This document shows, one piece after another, positions 37,653 through 45,801 of a stretch of DNA of 64,000 nt. The notes under the pieces were generated by a model. It searched no databases. It worked only from the letters and a program-made list of their open reading frames with translations, and was not told the origin of the DNA. Source of the DNA: Kocuria salsicia (GTDB lineage Bacteria > Actinomycetota > Actinomycetes > Actinomycetales > Micrococcaceae); the NCBI RefSeq assembly GCF_007681555.1, contig NZ_VELE01000001.1, forward strand, positions 310,001 through 374,000, written 5' to 3'. Each line of letters opens with the position of its first letter. Positions within the stretch are counted from its first letter, which is position 1. Both the position numbers and the translations under genes were made by a program.

Positions 37653-38444
37653 CTAGTGCCCCTCCTGCAGTGCGCCCTGTACGTACACGGCGAACAGCAG
37701 GGTGAAGATGTAGGCCTGCAGGATCTGGATCAGAACCTCCAGGAAGTAGATGAACAGTCCCAGCACGAGGCCGAAGGCCGAGCCGGCGATGCCGAGCACG
37801 CCGCCCACCTCGGTGGCGAGGTACGCCATGAACGCAGCTGCGACCATGATGGCCATGTGACCCGCGAACATCGTGGCGAACACACGCAGCGCGTGCGTCA
37901 CCGGACGGATGATCATGTTCGAGAGGAACTCGAGCGGGATCAGGATCACGTAGAGGACTTTGGGCACGTCCGGCGGCATGGTCATCTTGACCATGAAGTG
38001 GCCGAGACCGTGACGTTTGATGCCGACACCGACCCACACGACGTAGGCAATGGCGGCCAGCACGTAGGCGGAACCCGGGTGCGACAGCGTGGGAAGCTGG
38101 AGCAGGGGGATCGACCCGAAGAGATTGTTGACCAGGATGAAGAAGAAGAAGCTGAACAGCAGCGGCACGTAGGGCCGGAAGTCCTTCTCCCCGATGATGT
38201 CCCGACCCAGGTGGTTGCGAACTAGGCCGTAGCCCATCTCGCCCACGTACTGGCCCTTGGAGGGCACCATGGCCCGGCGGCGAATCACAAACATGAAGAA
38301 GCCGGCGATCAGAACCACCGACAGAAGGATCAGCAGAGACTGCTTGCCGAAGGCGAGGGACCCGAGTTCGAAGAACGGGGGAAGATGGGCGTCTTCCGTG
38401 GAAGGGGCCACGAATTCGGCCGGAATCCTCAGGGCGGGGTTCAA
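37653..38444 (-). CDS. atpB: ATP synthase F0 a subunit
   Basis: A 263-residue membrane subunit with about five or six helices. The essential Arg is in SNMIIRPVTHALRVFATMFAGHM (near residue 180; ALRVFATMFAGHMAI). The C-terminal helix LIQILQAYIFTLLFAVYVQGAL is typical. It is the first core gene of the atpBEFHAGDC set, with two accessory genes upstream. Confidence 0.95.
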   Translation of the reverse strand: MNPALRIPAEFVAPSTEDAHLPPFFELGSLAFGKQSLLILLSVVLIAGFFMFVIRRRAMVPSKGQYVGEMGYGLVRNHLGRDIIGEKDFRPYVPLLFSFFFFILVNNLFGSIPLLQLPTLSHPGSAYVLAAIAYVVWVGVGIKRHGLGHFMVKMTMPPDVPKVLYVILIPLEFLSNMIIRPVTHALRVFATMFAGHMAIMVAAAFMAYLATEVGGVLGIAGSAFGLVLGLFIYFLEVLIQILQAYIFTLLFAVYVQGALQEGH

Positions 38445-38474
38445 TACGGGTCCTTTCTGCGGTATCCAGACCGG

Positions 38475-38885
38475 TCATGCTCCGGGCCGGTGGCCCGGTT
38501 CAGATGACTTCCTTGTCTCCGACGTGGTCTTCTGCGGGGGTTGGCTGCGGTTCAAGGCGTCCCTCATGTGGAGGTAGCCGAGGTACACCCCGGCGGACGC
38601 GCCGAAGACGGCACCCGCGATCACAATCCACCGTGTTCCCAGCAGGTGATCCAGGAACCAGCCTACCAAACTCCATAACACCGCACCGACCACTATGTAG
38701 AGCAACACGGCGAGTCCTCCGCCGAGACCGCCCTCCTCGACCAGCTCCCCCGCAGTCTGCAGGGTCTCCCCACGCGCGGCGTCTCGGTAGCGGTGGGACG
38801 CCTTGCGGAGCCGGTCGGCAGCAGACCCGTCAGTGTCCGGGTCGGTGGGTCCCGGAGAGCCGGGCTGGTCCGGTGTCGCGGTCAT
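38475..38885 (-). CDS. AtpZ/ATPase_gene1-like small membrane protein
   Basis: A 136-residue protein: a polar acidic N-terminus (about 55 residues), then two helices (about 60-80 and 90-110) with GWFLDHLLGTRWIVIAGAVFGASAGVYLGY, which matches the F0F1-ATPase accessory family (AtpZ, PF09527 type). A basic, polar tail follows. Its ATG overlaps the stop of the upstream AtpI-like gene (ATGA). Such proteins help assemble F0 or move Mg2+/Ca2+; role here is inferred. Confidence 0.75.
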   Translation of the reverse strand: MTATPDQPGSPGPTDPDTDGSAADRLRKASHRYRDAARGETLQTAGELVEEGGLGGGLAVLLYIVVGAVLWSLVGWFLDHLLGTRWIVIAGAVFGASAGVYLGYLHMRDALNRSQPPQKTTSETRKSSEPGHRPGA

Positions 38886-39478
38886 GGCGTCTCGCTCTCG
38901 TGGTGGTGAGATCCGACGGTGGCGTCCCTGTTCCCTGGGAGGCCCCCCAGGGGCCGGTTCGCGCCGCCAGCAGCGTCTGGCAGCGCGAGCTCGGAGCGGG
39001 GCGTCATTCCGGCGGTGACGCGCCGCACGAGCAGCGCGAAGACAGCAGTCGAGAGCACGAGGCAGGCCAGCGCCGTCACGGCGAAGGCCCGCGAGGCCAA
39101 CCATCCGGGGGCGCCCACCACGAGCAGCACCCATCCCAGGACAAGTACCTTGAGCAGGTAGAGGGCCGCGAGCGCAGGGGCCGTGGCTGCGGGGGCCACC
39201 CGGTACATCTGCGCCGCAACAAGCACCGTGGCACTCGAGCTGAGGGCCACCAGGCCCGCGCCGAGCACGACGGAGCGCAGCGTGTCGGAGGTTCCCAGGC
39301 CGGCCACCAGCACGAGGAGCGCCCCGAGGCCGAGGCAGGCCAAGGAGCTGCGGCGCACGCCCGGGCCGTAGGACTGCGGGATCGTTGACGCGGCTGGCGG
39401 GGCAACGGAGGATGCCGTGTCGGTGGCGGCACGAGGGATGTCCTCCCCGGCGCGCCCGGTCTCTGGGCGAGTCGTCAC
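38882..39478 (-). CDS. AtpI-like membrane protein
   Basis: A 198-residue protein with an N-terminal polar stretch of about 40 residues and four hydrophobic helices between residues 48 and 160, ending in a Gly/Asn/Pro-rich tail with a His-rich end (GSHHHESETP). Size, helix count and place directly before atpZ/atpB fit AtpI (compare Rv1303). Sequence motifs are weak, so this rests mainly on context. The GTG start overlaps the stop of the WecA-like gene by four bases (GTGA). Confidence 0.65.
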   Translation of the reverse strand: MTTRPETGRAGEDIPRAATDTASSVAPPAASTIPQSYGPGVRRSSLACLGLGALLVLVAGLGTSDTLRSVVLGAGLVALSSSATVLVAAQMYRVAPAATAPALAALYLLKVLVLGWVLLVVGAPGWLASRAFAVTALACLVLSTAVFALLVRRVTAGMTPRSELALPDAAGGANRPLGGLPGNRDATVGSHHHESETP

Positions 39479-40647
39479 GATGCGGCCCCGCCCCTCACCC
39501 TTTGGAGCCGCGAGAACAGCTGCGGGGAGCCGAGGTACACCACGATGACGAGCACCACGGCGAGGCCTGCGATCGCCGAGCCCGTGCCGTCCGCCCGCAG
39601 CCCGTACAACGAGATCAGACTGACCAGCACCGTGGCCGCCGTGACCACCAGCGAGGACTGGACGTGGGACAGTCCCACGTCCGTGAGGCGCTGGTAGACG
39701 TGCTGACGGTGCGGCTTGTACCAGACCTCGCCGCGACGAATGCGCAGCACCAGCGTCACGGCCGTGTCCGCGAGGTAGACGAGGAGCGGGGGCAGCAGGT
39801 ATTCCACGTACACACCCGAGAGGAAGGCGGCGATCGCGATGGCCGCGATGGCGCCACCGAGGACGTAGGACCCGACGTCGCCCAGGAAGACCGTGCCGCG
39901 TCCCAGGTTCCAGGGCAGGAACCCGAGGAACGCTCCGGCCAGGGCAAGACCGGCGCAGACCATCCAGGGCATCCCGTTGGCCGCACCCGCCCACGCGTAG
40001 AGCAGCCCCACGGCCCCGCCGTGCAGACCTGAGATCCCGTTGATGCCGTCCATGAAGTTGGCGATGTTGATGTACGCGACGGTCGCGACGACGCCCACGG
40101 GCCACCACCACGCGGGCACGCCCAGGGTGACGATCAACGCCGCCGTGCCGACGGCGCCCACGAGAGCCTGTGCGCCGAGGCGCATGCCGATGGAGACGCC
40201 GTGGTAGTCCTCCGCCCAGCCCAGGGCCGCCGGGGCCAGGGTCATCGCGAGCACCACCACGGCCACCGAGCGGTCCACCGGAATCAGGCCGGTCAGCAGG
40301 CAGGTCCCGTAGGTGAGCACGAGCGAGACAGCCACAGCGAGCCCCATGCCGCGCAGCACGGGTTTCGAGTGTGAGGAGCGGTCCGAAGGGATGTCGACGA
40401 CCCCCCAGCGGGTCAGCCACGGCTTCACCGTGAAGGGAAGCACCGCAGAGAGCACGAAGGCCAGGAGCAGCGTCCAAGGCGCCAGCCCCAGAAGCATCGA
40501 CAACGCGTCCCCGCCCGTCACCGCGCCGGGCTCGGCCATGGCCGGCAGCTGCGCGGCACGCGGCACGGTGGCAGCGCCCGGCGACGACGCGGTCAACGCC
40601 AGCACTGCTGGCGCGGGGGCGAGGAGGCCCGTGAGCACGGCGCTCAT
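39475..40647 (-). CDS. wecA: MraY/WecA-family undecaprenyl-phosphate sugar-1-phosphate transferase
   Basis: A 390-residue integral membrane enzyme of about eleven helices. Family motifs: DIPSDRSSHSKPVLRGMGLAV (near residue 83), the Asp-rich DYHGVSIGMR loop, NFMDGINGISG with the metal-binding Asp (near 205), GTVFLGDVGSYVLGG (near 245) and YKPHRQHVYQRL with the conserved His. It starts a lipid-linked glycan by adding GlcNAc-1-phosphate to decaprenyl or undecaprenyl phosphate (compare Rv1302 Rfe). A Ala-rich N-terminal stretch of about 45 residues is unusual and may mean a downstream start. ATGA overlap with the CapD-like gene. Confidence 0.85.
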   Translation of the reverse strand: MSAVLTGLLAPAPAVLALTASSPGAATVPRAAQLPAMAEPGAVTGGDALSMLLGLAPWTLLLAFVLSAVLPFTVKPWLTRWGVVDIPSDRSSHSKPVLRGMGLAVAVSLVLTYGTCLLTGLIPVDRSVAVVVLAMTLAPAALGWAEDYHGVSIGMRLGAQALVGAVGTAALIVTLGVPAWWWPVGVVATVAYINIANFMDGINGISGLHGGAVGLLYAWAGAANGMPWMVCAGLALAGAFLGFLPWNLGRGTVFLGDVGSYVLGGAIAAIAIAAFLSGVYVEYLLPPLLVYLADTAVTLVLRIRRGEVWYKPHRQHVYQRLTDVGLSHVQSSLVVTAATVLVSLISLYGLRADGTGSAIAGLAVVLVIVVYLGSPQLFSRLQRVRGGAAS

Positions 40648-42716
40648 GCCCGGTGCCCCTCGTTGTCTCGGACGCTCAACCCCGGGGTGTGCGGATCAGC
40701 GGGTGGCTGCGGGACCCGGCCCGCGCCGTCGCCGGCATGGCCGCCCTTGCCATCAGGGCTCGCCGAGGAAGCCCCGACGGCGCCGCCTGTTGCACCACGC
40801 GGCGTGTCCGCCGAGGAGTGCCCGCTCTCGCGCCCGTCCTCTTGGGAGGACACGCACCGCGCCGCGCGGGGCACCGAGAAGCTCGTGATCCTGGGCTGAG
40901 TGCTCACCACAACCTGGGGGATGGATCCCGTGAACACCATGCCGCCGCGGACCTTCCACACGTGCCGGTCCAGGTTCGCGGGGTCGAGACGTTCAGCCTT
41001 GGCATGGGAGATCTTGGGGTGGAAGGGACGCTCGTCTGTCTCCCCCGTGCCGATCAGGTCCTCATGCAGCTTCTCCCCGTGGCGCAGCCCGGTGATCTCG
41101 ATGGCGATGTCCTCCCGCCCGGACATGGCCCGCAGCCGCTGGGCGATGTCCATGATCCGCACGGGCTCGCCCATGTCCAGGATCAGCACCTCTCCCCCGC
41201 GGGCGATCGCTCCGGCCTGGATCACGAGCTGGCAGGCCTCAGGAATGGTCATGAAGTAGCGCGTGGCGTCCGGGTGGGTGACGGTGATCGGCCCACCCTG
41301 CCGAATCTGCTCCGCGAACAGGGGAAGCATGGAGCCGCGGGAGCCGAAGACGTTGCCGAATCGCACGGACGCGTAGCGCCTGCCGGTCTGCTCTCCCATC
41401 CAGGCCGTGAGCTTCTCGGCGACCCGCTTGGAGTGGCCCAGCGCGGTGGTGGGGTTTGCCGCCTTGTCCGTGGAGACGTTCACGAAGACGTCCACGTCCA
41501 CCGACGCCGCCGCCTCCAGCACGTTCAGGGAGCCCATCACGTTGGTCTTCCACGCCTCGTCCGGATACTGCTCCAGCAGGGAGACGTGCTTCAGCGCGGC
41601 CGCGTGGAACACCACCTGTGGCCTGCGCTCCTGGAACACCCGGGTCAGGGCGTCCCCGTCCCGGATGTCGCACAGCACGGTGTCCTTGCCGTCCAGAAGC
41701 CCGCGGCCGGTGATGGAGATCTGGGTGGCCTGCAATCCGGTCTCGTCCCGGTCCACCATGATCAGCTCAGCAGGCTCGAAGCCCACCAGCTGACGGCACA
41801 GCTCGGAGCCGATGGACCCGCCCGCGCCGGTGACAAGTACCCGCTTGCCGGTGATGTAGCCGGCGATGGCGTCCACATGGATGTCCACGGGCCGACGGCC
41901 GATCAGGTCCTCCATGGAGATGTCGCGCAGGTCCATGCCCTGGTTCCCACCGGCGAGCATCTCGCTCAGCGGGGGCACGGTCATCACGCGTGTGCCGGTG
42001 CCTTCCACGGTCTCCGACACGCGCTGCATCGTGCGGGGATCCGCGTCCGCCAGCGCAACGATCAGCACACCGGAGCGAGTGTGCTCCAGCACGGATGCGG
42101 CGTCGTGCAGCGTGCCCATGACAGGAACGGAGGAGATGCGCAGGTGCTTCTTGGCCGGGTCGTCGTCGAGCAGGGCCACCGGCAGGAAGCCCGATGCGGG
42201 GTCCTGCATCATGCGGTGCACCAGGAACGTGCCCAGGGCGCCTGCTCCGAAGATCACCACGTGCTGGGCCTCGTCCCCGGGTTTGGCGGTGGACTCCTGG
42301 TACATCCGCTTCAGGTAGCGCAACGCGGCCATCAGCAGGCACGCGAAGGGGAAGGCGATGAAACCGAGCGACCGCGGCACCCGCAGCGTGACGCCGAAGA
42401 CGAGCAGCACACCCTCGAGCAGCGCCGTCACGATGACCGTGACGACCACGAGCAGCTTGGCCTCCTCGAAGCTGCCGAACGAGTACCGGCCCTTGTAGAG
42501 GGCGAATGAGAACCCCAAGAGCAGCTGCAGGGCCACCGCCACCACGCACGCGGTCACCACACCGCCCACGGAGACGAGCTCGACGTCGAGCTCGAAGCGC
42601 AGCAGGACGGCCACCCACAGCGCCACGATCCACGCGGCGGAATCCAGGATCATCTGGATCCACAGCCACGCGACGGGCTTCTCGCCTCGGGTGGTGGGTC
42701 TCGGGGGGTTGGGCAT
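40644..42716 (-). CDS. Polysaccharide biosynthesis protein, CapD/PglF-like SDR with membrane domain
   Basis: A 690-residue protein. Four N-terminal helices (about 20-140) precede a Rossmann domain (FGAGALGTFLVHRM, about 160-180) and a second, catalytic SDR domain (VTGAGGSIGSELCRQL near 295; NVSTDKAANPTTALGHSK near 415). This is the sugar-nucleotide 4,6-dehydratase/5-epimerase group (CapD, PglF, FlaA1). At the usual Tyr of YxxxK this protein has Leu (LGHSK); in PglF it is Met, so the change agrees with family chemistry. The C-terminal 60 residues are a Ser/Gly/Pro tail. Likely product: an amino or deoxy sugar for a surface glycan. The frame open to 42977 is extra. Confidence 0.85.
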   Translation of the reverse strand: MPNPPRPTTRGEKPVAWLWIQMILDSAAWIVALWVAVLLRFELDVELVSVGGVVTACVVAVALQLLLGFSFALYKGRYSFGSFEEAKLLVVVTVIVTALLEGVLLVFGVTLRVPRSLGFIAFPFACLLMAALRYLKRMYQESTAKPGDEAQHVVIFGAGALGTFLVHRMMQDPASGFLPVALLDDDPAKKHLRISSVPVMGTLHDAASVLEHTRSGVLIVALADADPRTMQRVSETVEGTGTRVMTVPPLSEMLAGGNQGMDLRDISMEDLIGRRPVDIHVDAIAGYITGKRVLVTGAGGSIGSELCRQLVGFEPAELIMVDRDETGLQATQISITGRGLLDGKDTVLCDIRDGDALTRVFQERRPQVVFHAAALKHVSLLEQYPDEAWKTNVMGSLNVLEAAASVDVDVFVNVSTDKAANPTTALGHSKRVAEKLTAWMGEQTGRRYASVRFGNVFGSRGSMLPLFAEQIRQGGPITVTHPDATRYFMTIPEACQLVIQAGAIARGGEVLILDMGEPVRIMDIAQRLRAMSGREDIAIEITGLRHGEKLHEDLIGTGETDERPFHPKISHAKAERLDPANLDRHVWKVRGGMVFTGSIPQVVVSTQPRITSFSVPRAARCVSSQEDGRESGHSSADTPRGATGGAVGASSASPDGKGGHAGDGAGRVPQPPADPHTPGLSVRDNEGHRA

Positions 42717-42744
42717 GGGGGCGTAGTCCTTTCGGGCGCGCGGA

Positions 42745-43614
42745 TCAGCCGCTGCGGTGACCCACCATGAGCCGGTAGGCCGCTTCTCGCACTCGGACGG
42801 GCACGAACCGGTAGCCGCCGCGCACCATGACGTTCGTTGCCCATTGTAGGAACCCCACGTGGCCAAGCGCCCGCAACCGGGCCTGGAGCGCGAGTTCCGC
42901 CCTGAGCACGCTGTACCCGCCGCGGCGTTCGTAGGAGCCGGCGGAGACCCGGTACCCCACGAGCGGCTCGGCCACATTGCGCACGTCCGCGCCCGCGTGG
43001 AGCATGCGTGCCCACAGCCAGTAGTCCTCCGCCATCGGCGCGTCCTCGTAGCCGCCCACGCGCTCCACGCTACTGCGGCGCAGCACCACGGTGGGGTGCG
43101 AGATGGGGTTGCGGCGCCTGCTCACCGCCATGATGCGCCGCGCCCCCACGGGCGCCGCACGCAGGGCCAGGGGCGTGCCCTCGTCGTCGCCGATCTCGTG
43201 CATCGACGCCCCCACGAGGTCCGCGCCGGCCTCGATCAACGGAAGCTGCAGCTCGAAGCGGCGAGGGTAGGCGACGTCGTCCGCGTCCGCGCGCGCAACG
43301 ACGTCGTACGAGCAGCTGGGCAGGGCCGTGCGCAGTGCGTGGGCGAGCCCATGGTTCTCGGGGATGCGTACGAGGCGCACGGGAACCGGGCACCCGCGCT
43401 CGAGACGCTCGAGCTCGGCGTGGAGCTCAGGCGGCACAGGGCCGTCCTGGACGACCACGACTTCGGCGGGGGGCCTGGTCTGCTCCACCGTGTTGGACTC
43501 GACCGCCCGGCGCAGGCGCTCGGGTGTGTCCCCCGCGTACACGGGCAGCAGCAGGGAGAAGCGCGCGGGCAGCTCGGACGGGGTCAGCGGCTCAGCGAGG
43601 GCCACCGAAACCAC
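42745..43614 (-). CDS. Glycosyltransferase family 2
   Basis: A 289-residue GT-A glycosyltransferase. Residues 18-110 hold FSLLLPVYAGDTPERL, VVVQDGPVP and the DxD metal motif in ARADADDVAYPRR. RRNPISHPTVVLRR and EDYWLWARMLHAGA follow, typical of WcaA/GT2. The Asp in EDYWLW is the probable catalytic base. No membrane helix. The GTG start overlaps the upstream glycosyltransferase gene by 23 bases. It lies 28 bases upstream of the CapD-like gene, so it is in the same unit. Confidence 0.88.
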   Translation of the reverse strand: MVSVALAEPLTPSELPARFSLLLPVYAGDTPERLRRAVESNTVEQTRPPAEVVVVQDGPVPPELHAELERLERGCPVPVRLVRIPENHGLAHALRTALPSCSYDVVARADADDVAYPRRFELQLPLIEAGADLVGASMHEIGDDEGTPLALRAAPVGARRIMAVSRRRNPISHPTVVLRRSSVERVGGYEDAPMAEDYWLWARMLHAGADVRNVAEPLVGYRVSAGSYERRGGYSVLRAELALQARLRALGHVGFLQWATNVMVRGGYRFVPVRVREAAYRLMVGHRSG

Positions 43615-44524
43615 GTCCGCGTATGCCGTTGCCGTAGAGCCGCACCCACGTGCGCAGGCCTTCGAGGTCCCGGTTCTTGAGATAGTGCGCCGGGTAGCCG
43701 ATCACGTCCGCGCCCAGCTGCACGAACCGCTTGTAGCGCCACGAGACGTAGCCGCGGTTGCGGAAGAAGTGGCGCTGCTTGAACTCGCCCGGGGGGATCA
43801 GCACCTGGAGCCTTCCGGGGATCACCACGTGCTCCTCGTCCCAGCCCGGCGGGTGGGAGACGGCGGCGGTGGTCACGGTGCCGAACGGCAGCCCGCTCTT
43901 GCGCAGGCGCACCAGGAAGTCCACCTCGTCCCCGCGCAGGAACAGCTTCAGGTCCGGCAGGCCCACACGGAAGAAGACGGACTCATCCATGAGGGCCCCG
44001 TTGAAGAAGTTGGCGTAGGAGTCGATGAAACCCAGCGGAACGAGGTCCTCGCGCCGGTGCGTGATCCCGCCGTCGAGGCGGAACGGGAAGGAGAGGAGTT
44101 CGTGGTTTTGCGGTGCCACGATCAGGGGCGAGACCACGGCGAGACCGCGCTCACGGGCGGCCGTGCGCAGCACGCGCAGGCAGTCGGGGTCCTCCGGGTG
44201 GGCATCGTCGTCCATGAGCCAGACCTGCTCCGCTCCGCTGGCCAGGGCCGTGAGGATGGCCAGGGAGAAGCCGCCGGCGCCCCCCAGGTTCGCCACGGAG
44301 CGGCGGTAGTGCAGCTCGAAAGCCCCCCCGATCTGCTCGCGCAGGGCGGCCTCGTCCAGTGCGGTGCGTCCAGCGTCCACGAGGCACAGGCTCGCCACGG
44401 GATCGGTCTGTGAGCGCAGCCCGTCGATCAGCACCGCCACATCCCGCGGCCTGTCCTGCGTGACGCAGGCAACACTCACGATGGGGTTCGTGGGGGCCAC
44501 GGCCCTCGGGTAGGTTTCCGTCAT
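43592..44524 (-). CDS. Glycosyltransferase family 2
   Basis: A 310-residue GT2 enzyme, different from its neighbour. VSVACVTQDRPRDVAVLIDGL begins the fold, the metal motif is in WLMDDDAHPEDPDCLRVL, and DEVDFLVRLRKSG is the later acidic site. The C-terminal ends KRFVQLGADVIGYPAHYLKNRD. This layout is like the galactofuranosyltransferase/rhamnosyl GlfT-like GT2 group of actinobacteria. The ATG at 44524 is chosen because the fold starts there; an in-frame GTG-type start to 44647 adds 41 residues with no homology I recognise. Probably the first gene of the glycan-atp unit. Confidence 0.85.
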   Translation of the reverse strand: MTETYPRAVAPTNPIVSVACVTQDRPRDVAVLIDGLRSQTDPVASLCLVDAGRTALDEAALREQIGGAFELHYRRSVANLGGAGGFSLAILTALASGAEQVWLMDDDAHPEDPDCLRVLRTAARERGLAVVSPLIVAPQNHELLSFPFRLDGGITHRREDLVPLGFIDSYANFFNGALMDESVFFRVGLPDLKLFLRGDEVDFLVRLRKSGLPFGTVTTAAVSHPPGWDEEHVVIPGRLQVLIPPGEFKQRHFFRNRGYVSWRYKRFVQLGADVIGYPAHYLKNRDLEGLRTWVRLYGNGIRGRGFGGPR

Positions 44525-44754
44525 GACGCCCCCGGCGATCTGGTCGTGTGGTAGTCCAAGCTGCTCCGTCGCGCTCCCCTCCGCCGCGGGCGGACGCGCT
44601 GCGGGCCGGAGCCCGGCGAATTCCCGGAGTCTATCAACGCTCACCATGGTGCCCGCTCAACGTCACCCGGACGCCCGCTGCGGGTGCGCGCCGGGCCCCG
44701 TCCTCTTCCGGCGCTACCGTACGATGGGAGGACCATCACGGGAGGAGATACACA

Positions 44755-45723
44755 GTGACGGCTCACAGCTGGCGCGTCCTCGGAGCAACGGGCTTCATCG
44801 GTTCCGCCATCACCACGGCCCTCCGGGCGCGTGACATCCCGGTCACCCCGGTGGCCACACCCCGCCTGGCCTCTCCGGCGACCACCGTCCACCACGTGAT
44901 TGAGCACGCGCACCGGCTGGAGTCCGTGATCGACTACCTGGCCGAGTCCTTCGCGGGCGCCGACACCGTCGTCAATGCCGCGGGCCTCGCCGCACCGGAC
45001 CAGACCCACCAGCAGTCGCTGACCGGCGCCAACGCCCTGCTCCCGGTGCTCGTGGCGCTCGCGGCGCACCGCACCGGTGTGCGCCGGGTGATCCACATGA
45101 GCTCCGCATCGGTGCAGGCGGACGCACCGGTGCTCGACGAGTCCATCCGCACGGCGCCGTTCTCCCCCTACTCGTTCTCGAAGGCCCTCGGCGAGTCCGC
45201 GCTGTACCGGCTGCACTCGCAGTGGAGCGAGGAGCCGAGCGCCCCGGAGCTCACCGTGATCCGGGCGACCTCCGTGATGGGCACGGCCCGTCGGACGACT
45301 CGCATGCTGGCCCGCTTCGCTTCCTCTCCGCTGAGCTCGGTGGCCGGCGACGGAACCGCACCCACGCCCGTGACCTCGGTGACGGCGCTCGCGCAGTTCA
45401 CCGCGTCCGTGGGCGAGTTCCGGGGCGAGCTTCCGCCGGTGATCCTGCAGCCCTGGGAGGGCGCAACCACCGGTTCCGTGCTGCGCGACGCCGGCCGGCG
45501 CCACCCCCTGAACCTCCCGCCGCTGCTGTGCCGCGCAGTGATCGCGTGCGCACGCTTCGGCTCCGACGCGGTGGGACACCGCTACGCGGGTCTCATCCGC
45601 CGCCTCGAGGTCACCTGGTTCGGCCAGCGGCAGGTCCCCGGGTGGGCCCACGAGCACGGCGTGATTCCGCAGCCCCACGTCCAGGAGATCCTGCGAGAAG
45701 CGCACCTCGCACTCGGACGCTGA
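44755..45723 (+). CDS. NAD-dependent epimerase/dehydratase
   Basis: A 322-residue extended SDR protein. Rossmann motif VLGATGFIGSAITTAL is at residues 7-22, the Ser of SSASVQ near 114 and the catalytic YSFSK near 139-143 (Tyr and Lys kept). It is related to UDP-sugar epimerases/reductases; with the adjacent divergent glycosyltransferase genes it may make a sugar for the same glycan. GTG at 44755 follows GGGAGGAG with a proper gap; the open frame from 44548 lacks homology. Convergent to sua5. Confidence 0.8.
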   Translation: MTAHSWRVLGATGFIGSAITTALRARDIPVTPVATPRLASPATTVHHVIEHAHRLESVIDYLAESFAGADTVVNAAGLAAPDQTHQQSLTGANALLPVLVALAAHRTGVRRVIHMSSASVQADAPVLDESIRTAPFSPYSFSKALGESALYRLHSQWSEEPSAPELTVIRATSVMGTARRTTRMLARFASSPLSSVAGDGTAPTPVTSVTALAQFTASVGEFRGELPPVILQPWEGATTGSVLRDAGRRHPLNLPPLLCRAVIACARFGSDAVGHRYAGLIRRLEVTWFGQRQVPGWAHEHGVIPQPHVQEILREAHLALGR

Positions 45724-45742
45724 CCCCTTCCAACAACGAGCC

Positions 45743-45778
45743 CGCCCCCTCGCGGCGCAGCAGCACTGCACGGGGGCG
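45743..45778. terminator. Possible terminator between convergent genes
   Basis: CGCCCCC and GGGGGCG form a 7-bp stem with a long loop holding GCAG/CTGC. Weak, but placed between convergent genes. Confidence 0.35.
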
Positions 45779-45801
45779 AGTTCTTGTGTGAGGTCAGGGG
45801 A

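Noticed and set aside
44548-44754. Longer N-terminus for the epimerase gene
   Set aside because: The fold begins right after GTG 44755, which has a clear GGGAGGAG site; the upstream part has no homology and is in the promoter region of the divergent genes.
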